Part shown: positions 1 through 12,840 of the stretch, one piece after another
Numbering within the stretch: the stretch's first letter is position 1
How the letters are laid out: each line of letters begins with the position of its first letter
From: Callaeas wilsoni
Lineage: Eukaryota > Chordata > Aves > Passeriformes > Callaeidae
Reading direction: 5' to 3'
Assembly (NCBI GenBank): GCA_013398955.1
Contig: VWPU01012703.1
Location: 169,726 to 233,725, forward strand
Length of the DNA: 64,000 bases
Notes under the pieces: model-generated
Databases searched by the model: none
Told to the model about the DNA's origin: nothing
What the model saw: only the letters and a program-made list of their open reading frames with translations
Made by a program: the position numbers and the translations under genes

Positions 1-3000
1 AAAACTCCTGACTGTGTTGGTTCTGTGGCAGTTCTGTACAGAGTCCCTTGGGTGGCTGTCCTGTGCCCCTGCTTGCCTGGTGGAGAACAGGAGGCTCTCA
101 TATACATGCACAGGGAACAGAATTAGTAGGAGCCGAGAGATAAGATAACCACTCTTAAATGTAGAAGTGGTTATTAGAAGGGAGATTATTTCTTGCTGAT
201 ATAGTCAGTAAAATTCTTTATAGAAGTGGCTGAAGTAGGAGTAGGAAATTATGGCGAGCACGGAGCTGCAGTGTTATGACTCAACATTTAAAATAAGAGT
301 CAACAAATGCATAAATTACCATGGCAGTGCAGTGCATTCTGCACCATTAAAATATTTGAAAGACTTATTTATACTCAGGTTGACCGAGCTAATGTTTTTG
401 CATAATATGAGTAGCATGAGTTTTCAACTGTTTGTATTTAATATTCTACAATAAGATTTTAGTTGCATTTATCTTGAAAAACATGAAGAAGTGCACAGGC
501 TTATTCCTGGTGTAAATGGGCACTCGCTGCTGAAGGTGTTTGTAGCCCTTGGTGTTTTCCACTGTCGGTTCTGGTATCCCAGCGGTGCCTGAAGGATCTG
601 AAGGCAGCTCTGTCCTGCCGGGGCAGGAATCCTACTCCCTGGGGCAGGACTGGAGGGCTTGGCACCCCCAGGCCACCAGCACCATCCTCTGGCTCCACCT
701 CACCCCACGAGTGTCTCGTGGAACCACGTGTGTGCCACTGGCATCGCCAAAGTTGTGTCTGGTGAGTGTCCTCGTGGAAAAGTGAAGCTTGAGTGTAGGC
801 TGGGGAGAGGAAGGAGGCAAAGCAGACAAAGGAGGAGCCCATTTGTTTATTATCTTACATGTGTATTTCATACTGAACATCTTGCTCTCTCTCTGCTGTT
901 AATGTGCCCGTACTGGGTGGCAATAAGGAAACCAGTCTGATGACTGTATAGCACAGTAGTTAAAATCTTACTGTTAAAAAGATAAAACTGGGCTACACAC
1001 CTCCTGTTAAACCTCAATCTTGCCTTTAAACCTTTCAGCTGATGTCAGAGCTCAGGATGGTTCTATATAATCAAAAGTTTTTTCCAAGAAAAACAAATCT
1101 CTGTTGAGGATGAAATTGGGAGTCTTTCCATACTACAGCGTGGTGCACAACCACGCAGATTGCTGAAACAAGCATTTCAGTGTCAGTGTAAAGGGACACA
1201 GCTGCACAGGTGAGAGTTCAGGGCTGCATTCAGGACAGAGCCACACAGCTCACAAACTACCAGAGCAGGACCTGCATTTTGACTTAAGGGTGGCCTTGTT
1301 TAAGGAAATAACTTGGGCAGTTTCTTAAATTCTATTCTGGTTTACAGCTAATTGAAAAATGTGCACATTACACTTTCTGAGGGTTTTCCTGTTCTCTTGA
1401 GAAGGAATTGGGGTCTTAAGGTAGCCTAATTTGATATACATATGCTTGTGTTATCACAAGTTATTCAATTTAAAATACAAGTCTACATTTTCTGGATTCC
1501 CCCCCCAAAAAAAATCACTTTTCATCTTCAGTGTCTTGAAAATATCAGATCAAAATGCTGACAGAGGCAAGAAAAACTAGAATGTATCTAAATTTACATA
1601 TTGTTTTATTACAGAAACAATGTTATTCTCACTATTCTCATTTAGCTGTCATTCTTCAAAGCATCATAACTCATTGCATAGTCAGCACAAGTCATGTGAT
1701 ATCATTTATGTCTTCCTTGTATTTTTCATGCAGTAATTTACCCCTTGAGTTACTCTTAATTTACCCAAATGAATTACAATCAATGCAAGTGTTAAAGTTG
1801 ACATTGAGGTGTATAGTTTAAAGTTTTGTTTTTTCGGAGTATTTTTCTCAAGGTCTCAAATGGCCACAGGGTAGGAAGAAGTAAAAGTCATACACTTGAA
1901 AAAAACCCCAAGTTGCTTTTGAATCCTTGTCAGTGCTTGTGGTGAGGTGTTCCCTCTGTTTGTGAGGTCCTGCCTGGGGAACATCAGCAGGAGCTGTGCC
2001 CTGGGTGTCCCTTCCAGGCAGGGCTGGGAGCCCCTGCAGCGCCTCAATGGGACTGGATCTGACTCTGCCAGGACAAACGAAGGGATTTTAGGAAGGGCTG
2101 TCAGGGTACATTCACCTGCTGAGGGAGCAGCACCAAGGTTGTCTCTTGCGTTTTCTAAGGGAAAACTCTTATGTGAGGGCTGTGATTTTTGGAGAAAAAA
2201 ATGCTTCTGTGGACAAAAGGAGAAGGCAAAGACCTATTTCACCCTTGATGAACCATCCTGTCTGAAAGAGTATGGAATGTTTTTTACTTCTGGTGTATAA
2301 TAACACCTTCGTGCTGAGGTGTGGCAGGATAAAACCCTCTCCCTCGGGAAGGCGATGGGGGTCTCAGTGAAACCCCAGCTCCAGCACTGGAGGCCGATGG
2401 AACAAAGCACACGGGCACCAGCTGTGCGTTATTTTACTGTAACATGACTGGCATTTCCCTCCAGTCCTGGTCTGCTGGGTTACAGAAGATCTCCAGCCAG
2501 GACAAGAGACTGCTCTGATATTTTCTATACTTGATCTTTTGCTAAACTGAAAGTGAACTGACTGAAGCATAAAATATTCTGGCCAATCTTTCTCTTGTTT
2601 CAGGCGTTTATTTCATGTATTCCCCTGGTTAGGTGTCTAGAAAGGATCAACTGATGAGCTCAGGGACTCTTCAGACCTAATAGGACTAAGATTAATCACC
2701 TATAACTAACTGTTAGAAGAGAGTGAGTTGTTAAATTGCTCTATCATATCATGTTAAATAAAAGTTATTATTTTGAGCAGAATGAAAGTAGTTCGAGACC
2801 ATGGGAAACATTTTCCAAGCTATCAAAGTGAAGGACTGACTTAAAATGAAAATATATTTGGGGGGAAAAAAAAGACCAAAAACAAGTTGAATTTGAAATA
2901 GAGTGGCTGTTTGATCTGAAGAAAGTTTAATGTTTCCAAACAATGGTCTACACACAATGATTGCTGTGGTCAAGTAGAGTTGTAGCTATGTAAGACTTTG

Positions 3001-6000
3001 AGTCTTCTATTTTAATAGATATAGAAAATTGGTAGACAAAAATAGTTGGAAAGCATGACAGGAGTTTTAAAAGTAATATTTTTGAACATGCTATTGGTAG
3101 AATGAAATGTTTTTGTGAATACTGACCACTAGATCTTCTCTGTCAGAATACTACAGCTATATCAATTTTTTTCCTTGGAGCTTTTGTCACTCTTGTTTTA
3201 GACATGGCTCACCTAAAATATCCCACATAATAAAAGGAAGATGTTTGGTTTACATTCTCTCCTTGTTCATCATCACCCGCAGCTGCTGCAGTTTGGAAAA
3301 GCACAGTAAGCTTGTTGACAATATTCCTTCTTATTGTGCTTGATGTGTCTAATGATAAATTCTGCTTCACTCTCAAGAGATTAAATTCAGGGTCTTTTTT
3401 ACGTCTTGTATATCCTAAAAGAAGAAATAAGTGTGCAGTAAACAGTAAAGGCCAGTGAATGGGGAGACTCAAACGGTTTGCCAGACTAAGTTGTAACCTT
3501 TCTGGTACTGAGAATTTTAGTAAAGAATAAGAGAAAGAGGATGTCCTGTTTCTCCTGTTTAGAAATCTTTCCAGACCTAGGATGGGAGGTTATTTTCAAG
3601 ACTGAATATGATTTGTGCTGTGTTATTCCAGGGGTCACAGTTCAACATTCTTTAATAGCCAAATTTTCTATTGACCTCAAAGAGAGCTTTGTAGGGGAAA
3701 GGACTGTGGGATTCAGCTCACAGTGATTTCTGTTCTTTTTTAATAAGGAAAAGTCTTGGCTGGCTAAAAACTCTGCATTCCAATGAAATACTGGTCCATC
3801 ATTTGCAGAGTAAATGTACTGTTTAATATTAAAGAAATGATTCAGTCTTTTAGTGGCAGAGTTCTTTCAGGTTATTAAAGTAGCATTATAATTTCTGTTC
3901 TACTGGTGTCACAAATGAAGTTCTGCAGGATGGTCGTGACCAATTAGCAGTAGGTTGAGCCTTAAAAAGGATCATTTTTATCACTTCATTCTCTCCAGCT
4001 TTCAGTTTTTCATTGTTGAATGAAGGTTTGACACTCAGTAGATTATCAAATCACTGAGTATTTCTCAGCCTTTTTTATTAAACACTGCTAAGCAGGGTTC
4101 TTATCAGTAGTAAGGTCTCCTGCTGGTGTTTTATTACAGTGTTCATTTCTTAGAGGTGCTTTTTCTTCACTGTGTGATGCAGAGTGATACAAATAGGTGA
4201 CTTCAGCTGAGCAGGGACCCAGTGACATTTGGGAAAGATGCTCTTTTAGAACAAGTTTGTAGTCTAGGTAGGCCAGAATACTTCTCTTGCATACTGGAAG
4301 ATTAATCAGCTAGAAAGGAGAAGAGGGTGTTTATGAAGTTAAACTGGTAGTTAACAAACATTTATTATTAGGAAATGGTAATTATTTTATATTCTAACAG
4401 TGGGCTTCTTTGCTCTAGTATTTTTTTCCACATACTTCCATATTTTTCCATACTCGTTTAAAACAGTTGCTTTTCTACGAGCTTGCATCATAATTAGTAA
4501 CAAATGTAGTGTCACAGATCATTCTAAGTATCAGAATATGAAGAGAAAAACGAGATTGAAGGTGCTTGTAAGATTTGAAAATACTATTTAACTTCAGAAG
4601 GAAGGGTTTGACTGATGTTCAGAGCTGTTTGCAGGGGAAGAAAGGCTATTCGTCTTGGTTGCTGGATCCAGAAATTAGCCAGGCTCCCTCCTCTTACAGC
4701 TGTGACAAATGTTTCTTACAGCAACGCTAGTGGGAATAACCTATTTACAGATAATGTGAAAAATGAAAGATGATAAATCACCTCTTGATAGTGGAGCTAG
4801 AGAAATTTTAAGCCAAAAATGAAAATGGGTATTTATGATGGTTCCAAGGACGCTTTTAATAGCTGTCTGTTCCATTTTCCCCCTGCTGTCTAGCGTACAT
4901 GATGCTATAAAAACACACGGGGTTTTTTGTGATAGAAGTGTCATTCAGAATTAAGAGATTTCTGCATGGTTATGCACACTCATGGTTCTGTGGCTGGCTG
5001 GTGGCTGGAGTCTTCGTTTCCTGATGCCTTCATCCTTTGAGTGCTGGATTGTTTGACAAGCCATATGCCCATTTCCCTGTACCTATTCAAGTGGTTCCTC
5101 TTTTCCCCTGTTGATACTGTGTCGCTCTCTTTTATAGATTTGTTAAAAATGCTGTAAATATGATAAATTTGTTGTGATTGTTGTTTAAATTCCGTATTAA
5201 CATAACCACAGTCCTAGAGCAGAACATTTTTCAAGAAGGCCAGTAAAACCTTACCTGCAGTGGGTAACCTTGGCTGTGTCCCTCCCTGAGGTGTGATAAC
5301 AGCCTCGTGTTCCTGCTCTGCCCGCGGAGAGCAGCATCTGAACCGTCTGCAGGAGCTTTAAATGGCCTGTGTGTGCAGATGCTCGGGCTGCCACTTCCAC
5401 TAAACACTTCTCCCCTTTTCCTGGGGTGTTTGCTATGGTAGATTGCCTGCAAGGCTTCATTCTGAGTCTGGGCCTTCAGCCAAAATAAAAGCCAGAGACA
5501 CATCAAAGGACTTGCTTAGAGAACCACCAAATAATACTTTTAAATAGAACAGAAAGAAGTATTTCTTCTGGAAACCCTAGGCTGGGCATGGAAAATATTT
5601 TGTAAAGGAGAAATTTGGAAATCCTGGGAAAAAGTAATTGTGTTGGATAAATACATGTGGTTTCCAAGCTTAAAAAAGGACATCTTGGGAGCAGTATGCT
5701 TCAGAAAGGCCTTCAGCCACTACAACTAGATTAATAGAAATGATAATTGCAAAAGGATTTTGTGAATAATCCAAAACCCGTAGCATTGACAATAAAGCTT
5801 GCGAAGTGCAAGCAGGAGATTATTTTGTAGAGCCTGCCTGAGAACCACTTCGAACTTGGAGCAGTGAGTTCCCCAAAGAGCTCACGTCACAGAAATTAAA
5901 GGGAAGTTTCAGTGGGAAAGGGAACTCAGTGGTTCCCGTGCATCCTCTGCTGCTGAGCCGGGTTAGTGCTGGAGGTTTGTAGGGATGTGATGTGATTGGG

Positions 6001-6343
6001 GCAGGGTGTTCCTGCCTCAGCCCAGGAGAGGCTCTGGAGCAGGGGCACAGCCCGCTGAGAACACAGCGGTGCTGAGAGAAAGCACCATAAAACCCAGCAA
6101 CGTGGTGCTGTACAGTTCCCACAAATAATTGCAGCAGTTTGATCTGGAAGGAAAAAAATGGACATGACCTGTCCAGGAGACGTGAAAAGAGGAATCTTCA
6201 GTTTAAAAGCAGAAACAGAAATAAAAAGACTGTTTTTCTTGAGATTTTTTTTTAATGTGACTTTTCTCATTGACTCAGTGCACAACACTCTGTTAATTCT
6301 CCAAATATTGAAGAGTCCTTTTTTCTTTTTTGTTTTTGTGGTT
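1..6343. other. Intergenic, no recognised gene
   Basis: AT-rich unique sequence. GC-richer patches lie at about 540-840 and 1930-2080. Reading frames there are short, overlap on both strands and have no recognisable domain. No CR1, LTR or RNA gene was noticed. Confidence 0.5.
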
Positions 6344-6367
6344 GGGGTGGGGCGGGGTCAGCAAGGG
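6344..6367 (+). other. Canonical G-quadruplex motif
   Basis: Four G runs (GGGG, GGGG, GGGG, GGG) with loops of 1, 1 and 7 bases meet the G3+N1-7 rule. A pyrimidine-rich tract precedes it on the same strand. Confidence 0.75.
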
Positions 6368-9300
6368 AGGATGTAATATAAAATATCTGCGATTACTTGA
6401 TTTTGTCATCACAAAATAAATTTCCAAGACCCTGCTGAAGAAGCCTGGCTGGCTACAGGGTGATATTACCCTGGGTAGGCAAAGGACGTGCTGAGTTTCA
6501 GAGGCTCGGGTGTAAGACAACACTTGAGCTACGAACTGGCTGGTTTTGTTCAGGGCTGCTAAGTTGGTGTCAGGCAGCAAACTGGAATCTGTCAGACTTC
6601 TTAGCTCTGAGGGATTACTGAGCACCACAGAAGTCTGGAAAAAATGTGTGTCTCAACGCTGAGCAAGAGACAAATCTCACTGATGTGCCCCTATTTATAC
6701 AACTGGAGTTTTAACAAGCTCAGGTTCTGCCCCCTCAAGAGTAGGTGTGAATTACATTCTCAAAAATGCTCCAGAATTAATCTGGCCGCCAATGAGCTCG
6801 TCTCCCCTTGATTGGTGTGTGTATTGAGCTGTGCTGTCACTGCTGTGATCCATCTCCCTGCGTGCGAAACGCTGCGCCGGATCGAACAGCGCACCGCAAA
6901 CAAAGCAGCAGGCAAATGTGGATCAAAACCAAATACTAAAGGTTGTGGGCATCAGTCTTGGATCTTACCTTGCCTAAATATTTGTGAAACGCTTTTTCTA
7001 ATTATGTTCCCAGTGCCGGTAAAAATATAAATGGCTCCTGAAGATACTTAGTTTTATATAGTTTTTAGATATCTGCAGACTCTGCTCATCCCTTTCTTTT
7101 GTTCATCTGTCTGTTCATAAAAATTGCTCTTCTCTGTCAATTTTTTTCAGATGTTTCCATTTCATATCTAAATTTTAATATTTATTTGCTTTCTCCTCTG
7201 GAGACTGCAGAGCCCCTGGTATCTTAAACAGGCACACTTTGATGTGTGAAGGTGAAACATTTTTCTCCGGTATTAACAGCAGTGAGGGGGATTTAGCACT
7301 ATGTAGCGCTACAATACAGAGAAATAATCTTCCCCAAGACACAGAGACTTGTTTTGTATAGGGTGCTGTCTTTCATATTGAACTATTACTCCTGAACACC
7401 AGAATAAGCAGCTTTTACCTGCTAATATATAACTTAAAAGAATCTGAGATTAAATTGAAGGGAAACTACACTTAATTTATACAGTTCATATTTATCCACA
7501 ATATTTCTTTGGAGGCAGGTTTTAAACATGATAGTACAAAAATATTTGCTTTTCAACATTTGCTATCAATTAAAGTTTCTGCTGTAGCCACAGAGCACAT
7601 GGGTTTGCTACAATCCGTAAGGCTGCCGATTGGGGTTTGATACTTTGATTATTCCTCCACAGAGGATTTACAATTTTTCAATTTGAAATTTATTCCTGGG
7701 AAAATATTGCTGATTTCACTGTCACAGTGAGGAATATTTGTGGTATGCAAGGTTAGAAGATGATTTCTTTTTGTGTGAGTAGGTAGATTACAAAGCCTCA
7801 TTGTAATTCGTGTCTAGAAAGTTATTACAGAACATTCTAGATTAAGAAGAAAATGTTACACCTTAAATAACTTGTGAGAGCAGCTCCTTCCCAGGAGAAC
7901 ACAGCAATGGTGCACAGTGCAAAGGGCCTGCTCTGTTCAGCTCCTGCTGAACATGAGTGTTTCTCTCCATGGCAGTTTGCTGAGTGCTCTTCCCCTTTGT
8001 TTATAAAAATCTACTGCAAGACACTGATTTTTCGGATTTAAATGTACAGCTAAGAAGCCTGCTCTGATTAAATAATTATTTTTCCTGAGGGTATTTCTCT
8101 TTGGTACTTCAAGAAGGATTTAAGTGTCTCTAACCTGCTAGTAATGCACATGTGGTATCATCATGCTTAAAAACCCATGTTAACAAATCTGTGTTGGCTG
8201 GAGGTTAGGCTTTTTCAGTTTGCTGTCAAGTGTTTTGGGATGTCTTTCGTGACTCACTTGTGGGTTTGTAACTCAGATTATGCAGGATCTCAAAAGTGTG
8301 CTGTGAATTTTAATTCCTTTTTACGCTCTTTCTGTTATGGGTGTGGAATGAGGAGCAGAGCAAGGAAATAGCAGTAAGAGGCACTGTAGTATGAAAACAT
8401 GCATATGAGTAATTCGATGTAAAATTGCTGCAGGTTGTGCAAAATAAATATTTGCGAGTGTATTTTTAAAAACTGATTTATATTTTTATTTTCATGTTTG
8501 AATTACGCTAATTTGTTGTGTTCTTATACAGATCTGTACCCATTCATGCCTGCTGATCAGTTGCCATTATCCTAGGCCTTCAACAGGATGTTTGCTACAA
8601 TTAACTTCAACACTCTTGTTAAACTTCATGGTCGTTCAGTTATAGCTTTTGCTCTTCAATACTTAAGTTAGTTTACCACCTTGGATTTTAACAAGATGGG
8701 GTTTCTCTGAGCCCTGTCCACTCTTACCTTGAATGGGATGGGGCATCTGCCACCTCTCTGCACGAGCTGTTTCCAGTGAAACTGAAAGGCTGCCATAAGG
8801 TCTCCTCAGAGCCTTCATAATAAATTAAAGTTTCTTCAGTGCTCTGGGTTTCTTTTCTGAGTTTTTCTACAATTTCTTCTTTCAACAACATTTTGTGGTG
8901 CTTTTCCTGTTCCTCTCTTTGGCTGTGCTTGATGTGTGTTAAGTAACTTCCATTTCCCTGTGTTAGAGGCAACATTTCTGTCTTTATAGCACAGAAGAAT
9001 ATAAGAAATGGCAGGAGGTGAAGGATCTATACCAGCAGCCTGTGTCTGCCACTGCTGTGCATGCACTGGACAGGATAATAGGCGATGGGGAATATTAGTG
9101 AACTTTATTTCCTGGTCTAGACACTGCCCTGAGGGGGTTACATCCATACTTTGGAGGCTCTGTGGGAATGGCCTCAGTGAGCTCAGCACTTAAGAGGAAA
9201 AGCTGTCCCCTTCCCAGTGGGAGGAAGCAGAGAGGAGCTGTATCTACAGGCTGCAAGACAGGAAACAAAGCAGTTATCAGGTTTATTACTGTGCTCTTCT

Positions 9301-10689
9301 GTCCTGCCCTGTGCTGTGGATGTGGTGGTGGGAGGGTTTACAGGTGCCTGGAGCCTCCCTCCCCACTCCCATTGCTGCTGGGGCGGCCTCTGCCCATTCC
9401 CTCTGGTTCTGAGACTCCCATGCTGAGCACCAGTTCAGGCAGCCACCAATGCTCTCAGCCTCTGCCAGGGAGGAAAAGCCATGCCACAAACTAGATGTTC
9501 AAAGGAAAAATTTGAAAAAGGCAATTTTAATGAACACTTACTATTCCGTAGTCTTCCCCTCTTTACTAAAAAATGCGTGAAAATGAATTATGATGTAGAA
9601 TTATTGCATCCCTAATTGAGCACAGTTGCAAACATTTGTTATCTTTTGTTATTTCTAGTCTAAACTGAATTTGTGAATAATAATGATCTTGTGATGTGAG
9701 TGGGGGGACAAAAGTAACCCTTCTGAGTAAAATGTCAGTATGTGAAGTCTTACTGATTAGAGCAGTACTTGAGTGAGCTAAATGCTGCCTGTAAGTGTCA
9801 GTAGATATCAGAGGATAATACTTTACCCAGTGCTCCATGTTCCTGGGGCCAGTCGCTCTGTCACAGGGACTCCAAAATTATGAGGAACTTGGTCTGACCA
9901 AGGCTGTGCCCAGCTTTATCCTCAGTCAGTGCAGGAGCTGCAGTGTCGCTTGTTCTTGCAAAAGCTTTGATCAATTTTATTTAGTTGCTTTCTTTTCACC
10001 ATCAGTCTTATGTTTAGTTAAAAAAACTGTAGAGAATGTGTAAGGAAAAGGAGACCTTAACCTGTGGTGAGGAGTCATCATTAAGAATGTGAAACATATT
10101 CGAAGTGTTGGAATGTCTTAGCCAGATGATCCAAAGGGTTCTGTAGATGTGTATCTTGAACAAACTAAGCCCACAAATGGGATGCACCAGATTCCACAAA
10201 AATTAATTATTAGCAATGTTTGACATTTGTCTAGCAGAAAATTACATTGTGTTCCATACATTAGAAATGGTGGTATGGTACCTACTCTCTCCCCTCATTA
10301 CATGTTATATGCATGATCTTTTCTGGCTAGTCCTGAATGAATAACTGTTACAGATATTGTCTCAAAGATCTGACTAATTCTCAGTACCTTTTCATTTTCC
10401 TAATCTTAATTAAATCTGTGACTGAAGAGGATTCATGATGAGAATGAAAAAAAATCAGCTTGTATAAATCAAAAGCAGTGATATGAAATCAAACTGATCA
10501 GGATAAAAGTGTCTTTTGTATACAGGCTATTAAGGACTTTTTCTTTACCCCCTTGCCTTTGTGTTTGTTCGACTGAAGGGACAGAATTGCTGTTCAGCTC
10601 CTGAATCAAACAGAGGGGGGGATTCTGCAGCTCGTACAGAGGCCTCTTGTGCAGCAGGAGCTGCACTCATCTGCTTTGCTGGGAAATGT
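6368..10689. other. Intergenic, no recognised gene
   Basis: AT-rich unique sequence. A compact CpG cluster lies at 6859-6897 (seven CpGs in under 40 bases). A GC-richer patch at about 9020-9480 has several overlapping short frames without recognisable content. Confidence 0.5.
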
Positions 10690-11060
10690 GCTGCGCTTCC
10701 AAAGAGCTCCGTCGTTTTTCCTTCCGCCTGCCCCAGTTGAACCACTCCACCTCCCTCGGCGTCTGTCGCATGAAGAAGCCCCCCTTTCCTGCTAAGATGA
10801 TTTTAGCCCCAGTCCATGGCTTGGGATGGGTGATGGTCGGACCCAGTGGCGAGGCAGTGCTGTCAGAGCGGAGTTTGGGGCATAGGCAGGGCCAGCTGCG
10901 CCTTTCTGCAGCGTGCAGCCGGCGTGCAGCGAGTGGAAGCCCAGCGCTTGGCACGGTACGGCAAAGCTCTCCCCAGCGGCTCCAGTGCCGGGTCCAGCTG
11001 ACAGAGTTATGTTTATCTGCGGCAGTAGCTGTGAATTTGTTGGAGTGCCGTAGTGTTTGT
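10690..11060. promoter_or_regulatory. Orphan CpG island
   Basis: About 370 bases with GC near 58 percent and roughly twenty CpGs by hand count, which gives an observed/expected ratio near 0.7. The surroundings are AT-rich with almost no CpG. Open frames of 149 codons (+, 10647-11096) and 135 codons (-, 10667-11074) overlap it, as GC-rich sequence tends to allow; neither resembles a protein I know. It may be the promoter or first exon of a noncoding RNA. Confidence 0.5.
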
Positions 11061-12757
11061 AGGAAATCACACAAATTGCTGATTCCAGGGCATTAGACTC
11101 ATGTAAGCCTGGCTTGAGTAAGAGGATGTGTAAGAGTCTTCAGAAACTGCTTTTCTTAATTTGACAGTGTCTTTCGATAAGCTGATGCATCTGTGCGGCA
11201 TGCTCAGAGCTGTCTGTTGGCATAAATCAGGCACTATTTCATTAGTCTAGCTTGAAACCAATGCAGGAAGGGGGATTTTATGCAATTCTGAGATTTTGCC
11301 AGGTTTTGGGGGATAGGATAGGTTGGGTTTTGGGGAAGTAGGATAGGAAATGGTTTATTGTAAATCAATTTGGCCATATGCTGTTACAGAAAGTAACAAG
11401 CAAAGTTTACTTGATGCCCATTTAAGCATTGGAACAGCAAACTAATAAAAGGAGATGGGATGGTTTATTATTTTATATATGTATCTATATATAACCACTC
11501 ATATTCAGTCAAAATATTGAATTAACCTATTTTTCTGTCCAGGCCCTTTAAAATAGAAAGAGATTAAGACCTTTGGGCAATTTGAGTAATAAGAAATTGA
11601 TTTAGTTTCATCTGTTGAGGTCGTTGGCTTAAAAAAAACATGTTCAGGTCTGCTGATTTTTTGGTTTATTCATTGTTCAAAGCTTTTTTGGCAGATTTAC
11701 TGTGGGCAGCTTTTGGCATAATTGAATTGATAACACGGACTGGATGCCCTATGAAATCAGAAAAACAGAGCACGCCTTCAGGTAACATCCGGTGATGGAA
11801 AATACTATTTTCCTTAGGAGTCAGACTGACGGTAAATATTCCCTTGGAGAGCTTCAGAAGGGCTGTGTGGCACTTGGCAAATGTTTTGATCAATATTAAA
11901 ATTCCAGGTGCAGCTTTCATGCATCCAGGGGAAGACTAATCCTTTTTTATTTAAACTGGTATAGCTGTGTTAACTTTCCCTCCTTGCAGATCCCCTCTGT
12001 GCAGCCCTATAAGATACGGAAGCAGCAGCTGCAATCTCTGTCGCTCAGGATATGTATTACAAATGAAAGGAATTAATGTCTTGAGCATTTTGTCCTTGTG
12101 CTATTTTGGTGCAGAACAGCACATATTTAGTAAATACGTGAAGCTACGAACGCCACAAAGTCATTGCTTGAGATCTCTGAATTTCTGTTTATCTGGATTC
12201 AAAGTCAAGTATTGCCTGTGAGTATGTCTTTTTGAATAAAGCAGGGATTCTCATTTCCCAGCCCAGGAAGCATTAACAGAGCAGGGCTTGGCTCAGCATC
12301 AGGAATAAGGAACAAACAGACTCCTTGCCCCCAGCCTCTCCCAGTTCTAGGGAGCAGGCAAGAGTGGCTTCTGATAAATGAGTTTAAATGTGAATTGCAT
12401 AATATTTCATAGCAATTTCAGATCCAAAAGTAGTCCAAGGAGAAAGTTCTTAGAGTAATTTAGTTTCTAGGAGAAAATTTAATTTTAAACAGACTGTAAT
12501 AAGAAATAAAATTGCCATTAGATATGTATCATTTTATAATCAGTGTCAGCTTTGCTACTGCAGACTAAGTGCTACTACCTACCTGCTGAAATTCAGGGTT
12601 GAAAAGGCTTACTGTTGCTCAGTTGACTTCCAGAAAGCACAGTTCTAGGAAGAATATACAGTGTATTTATACTGTACGTGCTCTGGTTTCAGTGCTGCTG
12701 TATATCTCTGTCCATGTAAGAGTCTGAAGGCACAGTGCCCTTAATAAGGTGCTTTAA
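11061..12757. other. Intergenic, no recognised feature
   Basis: Unique AT-rich sequence with a short AT-alternating run near 11474-11493. No gene is recognised. Confidence 0.5.
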
Positions 12758-12840
12758 CGTGGTCAGCCCTGAACTGGTCAGGTATTGGACACGATCACTG
12801 CAGGTCCCTCCCAGCTGAAACAGTTCCGTCTGCTCTGCTC
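12758..12840 (+). repeat. CR1 LINE 3' tail fragment
   Basis: TGGTCAGCCCTGAACTGGTC, GGTATTGGACACGATCACTG and CAGGTCCCTCCCAGCTGAAA are the 3' end of a CR1 subfamily in plus orientation. A decayed TCTGCTCTGCTC tail follows. Confidence 0.85.
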
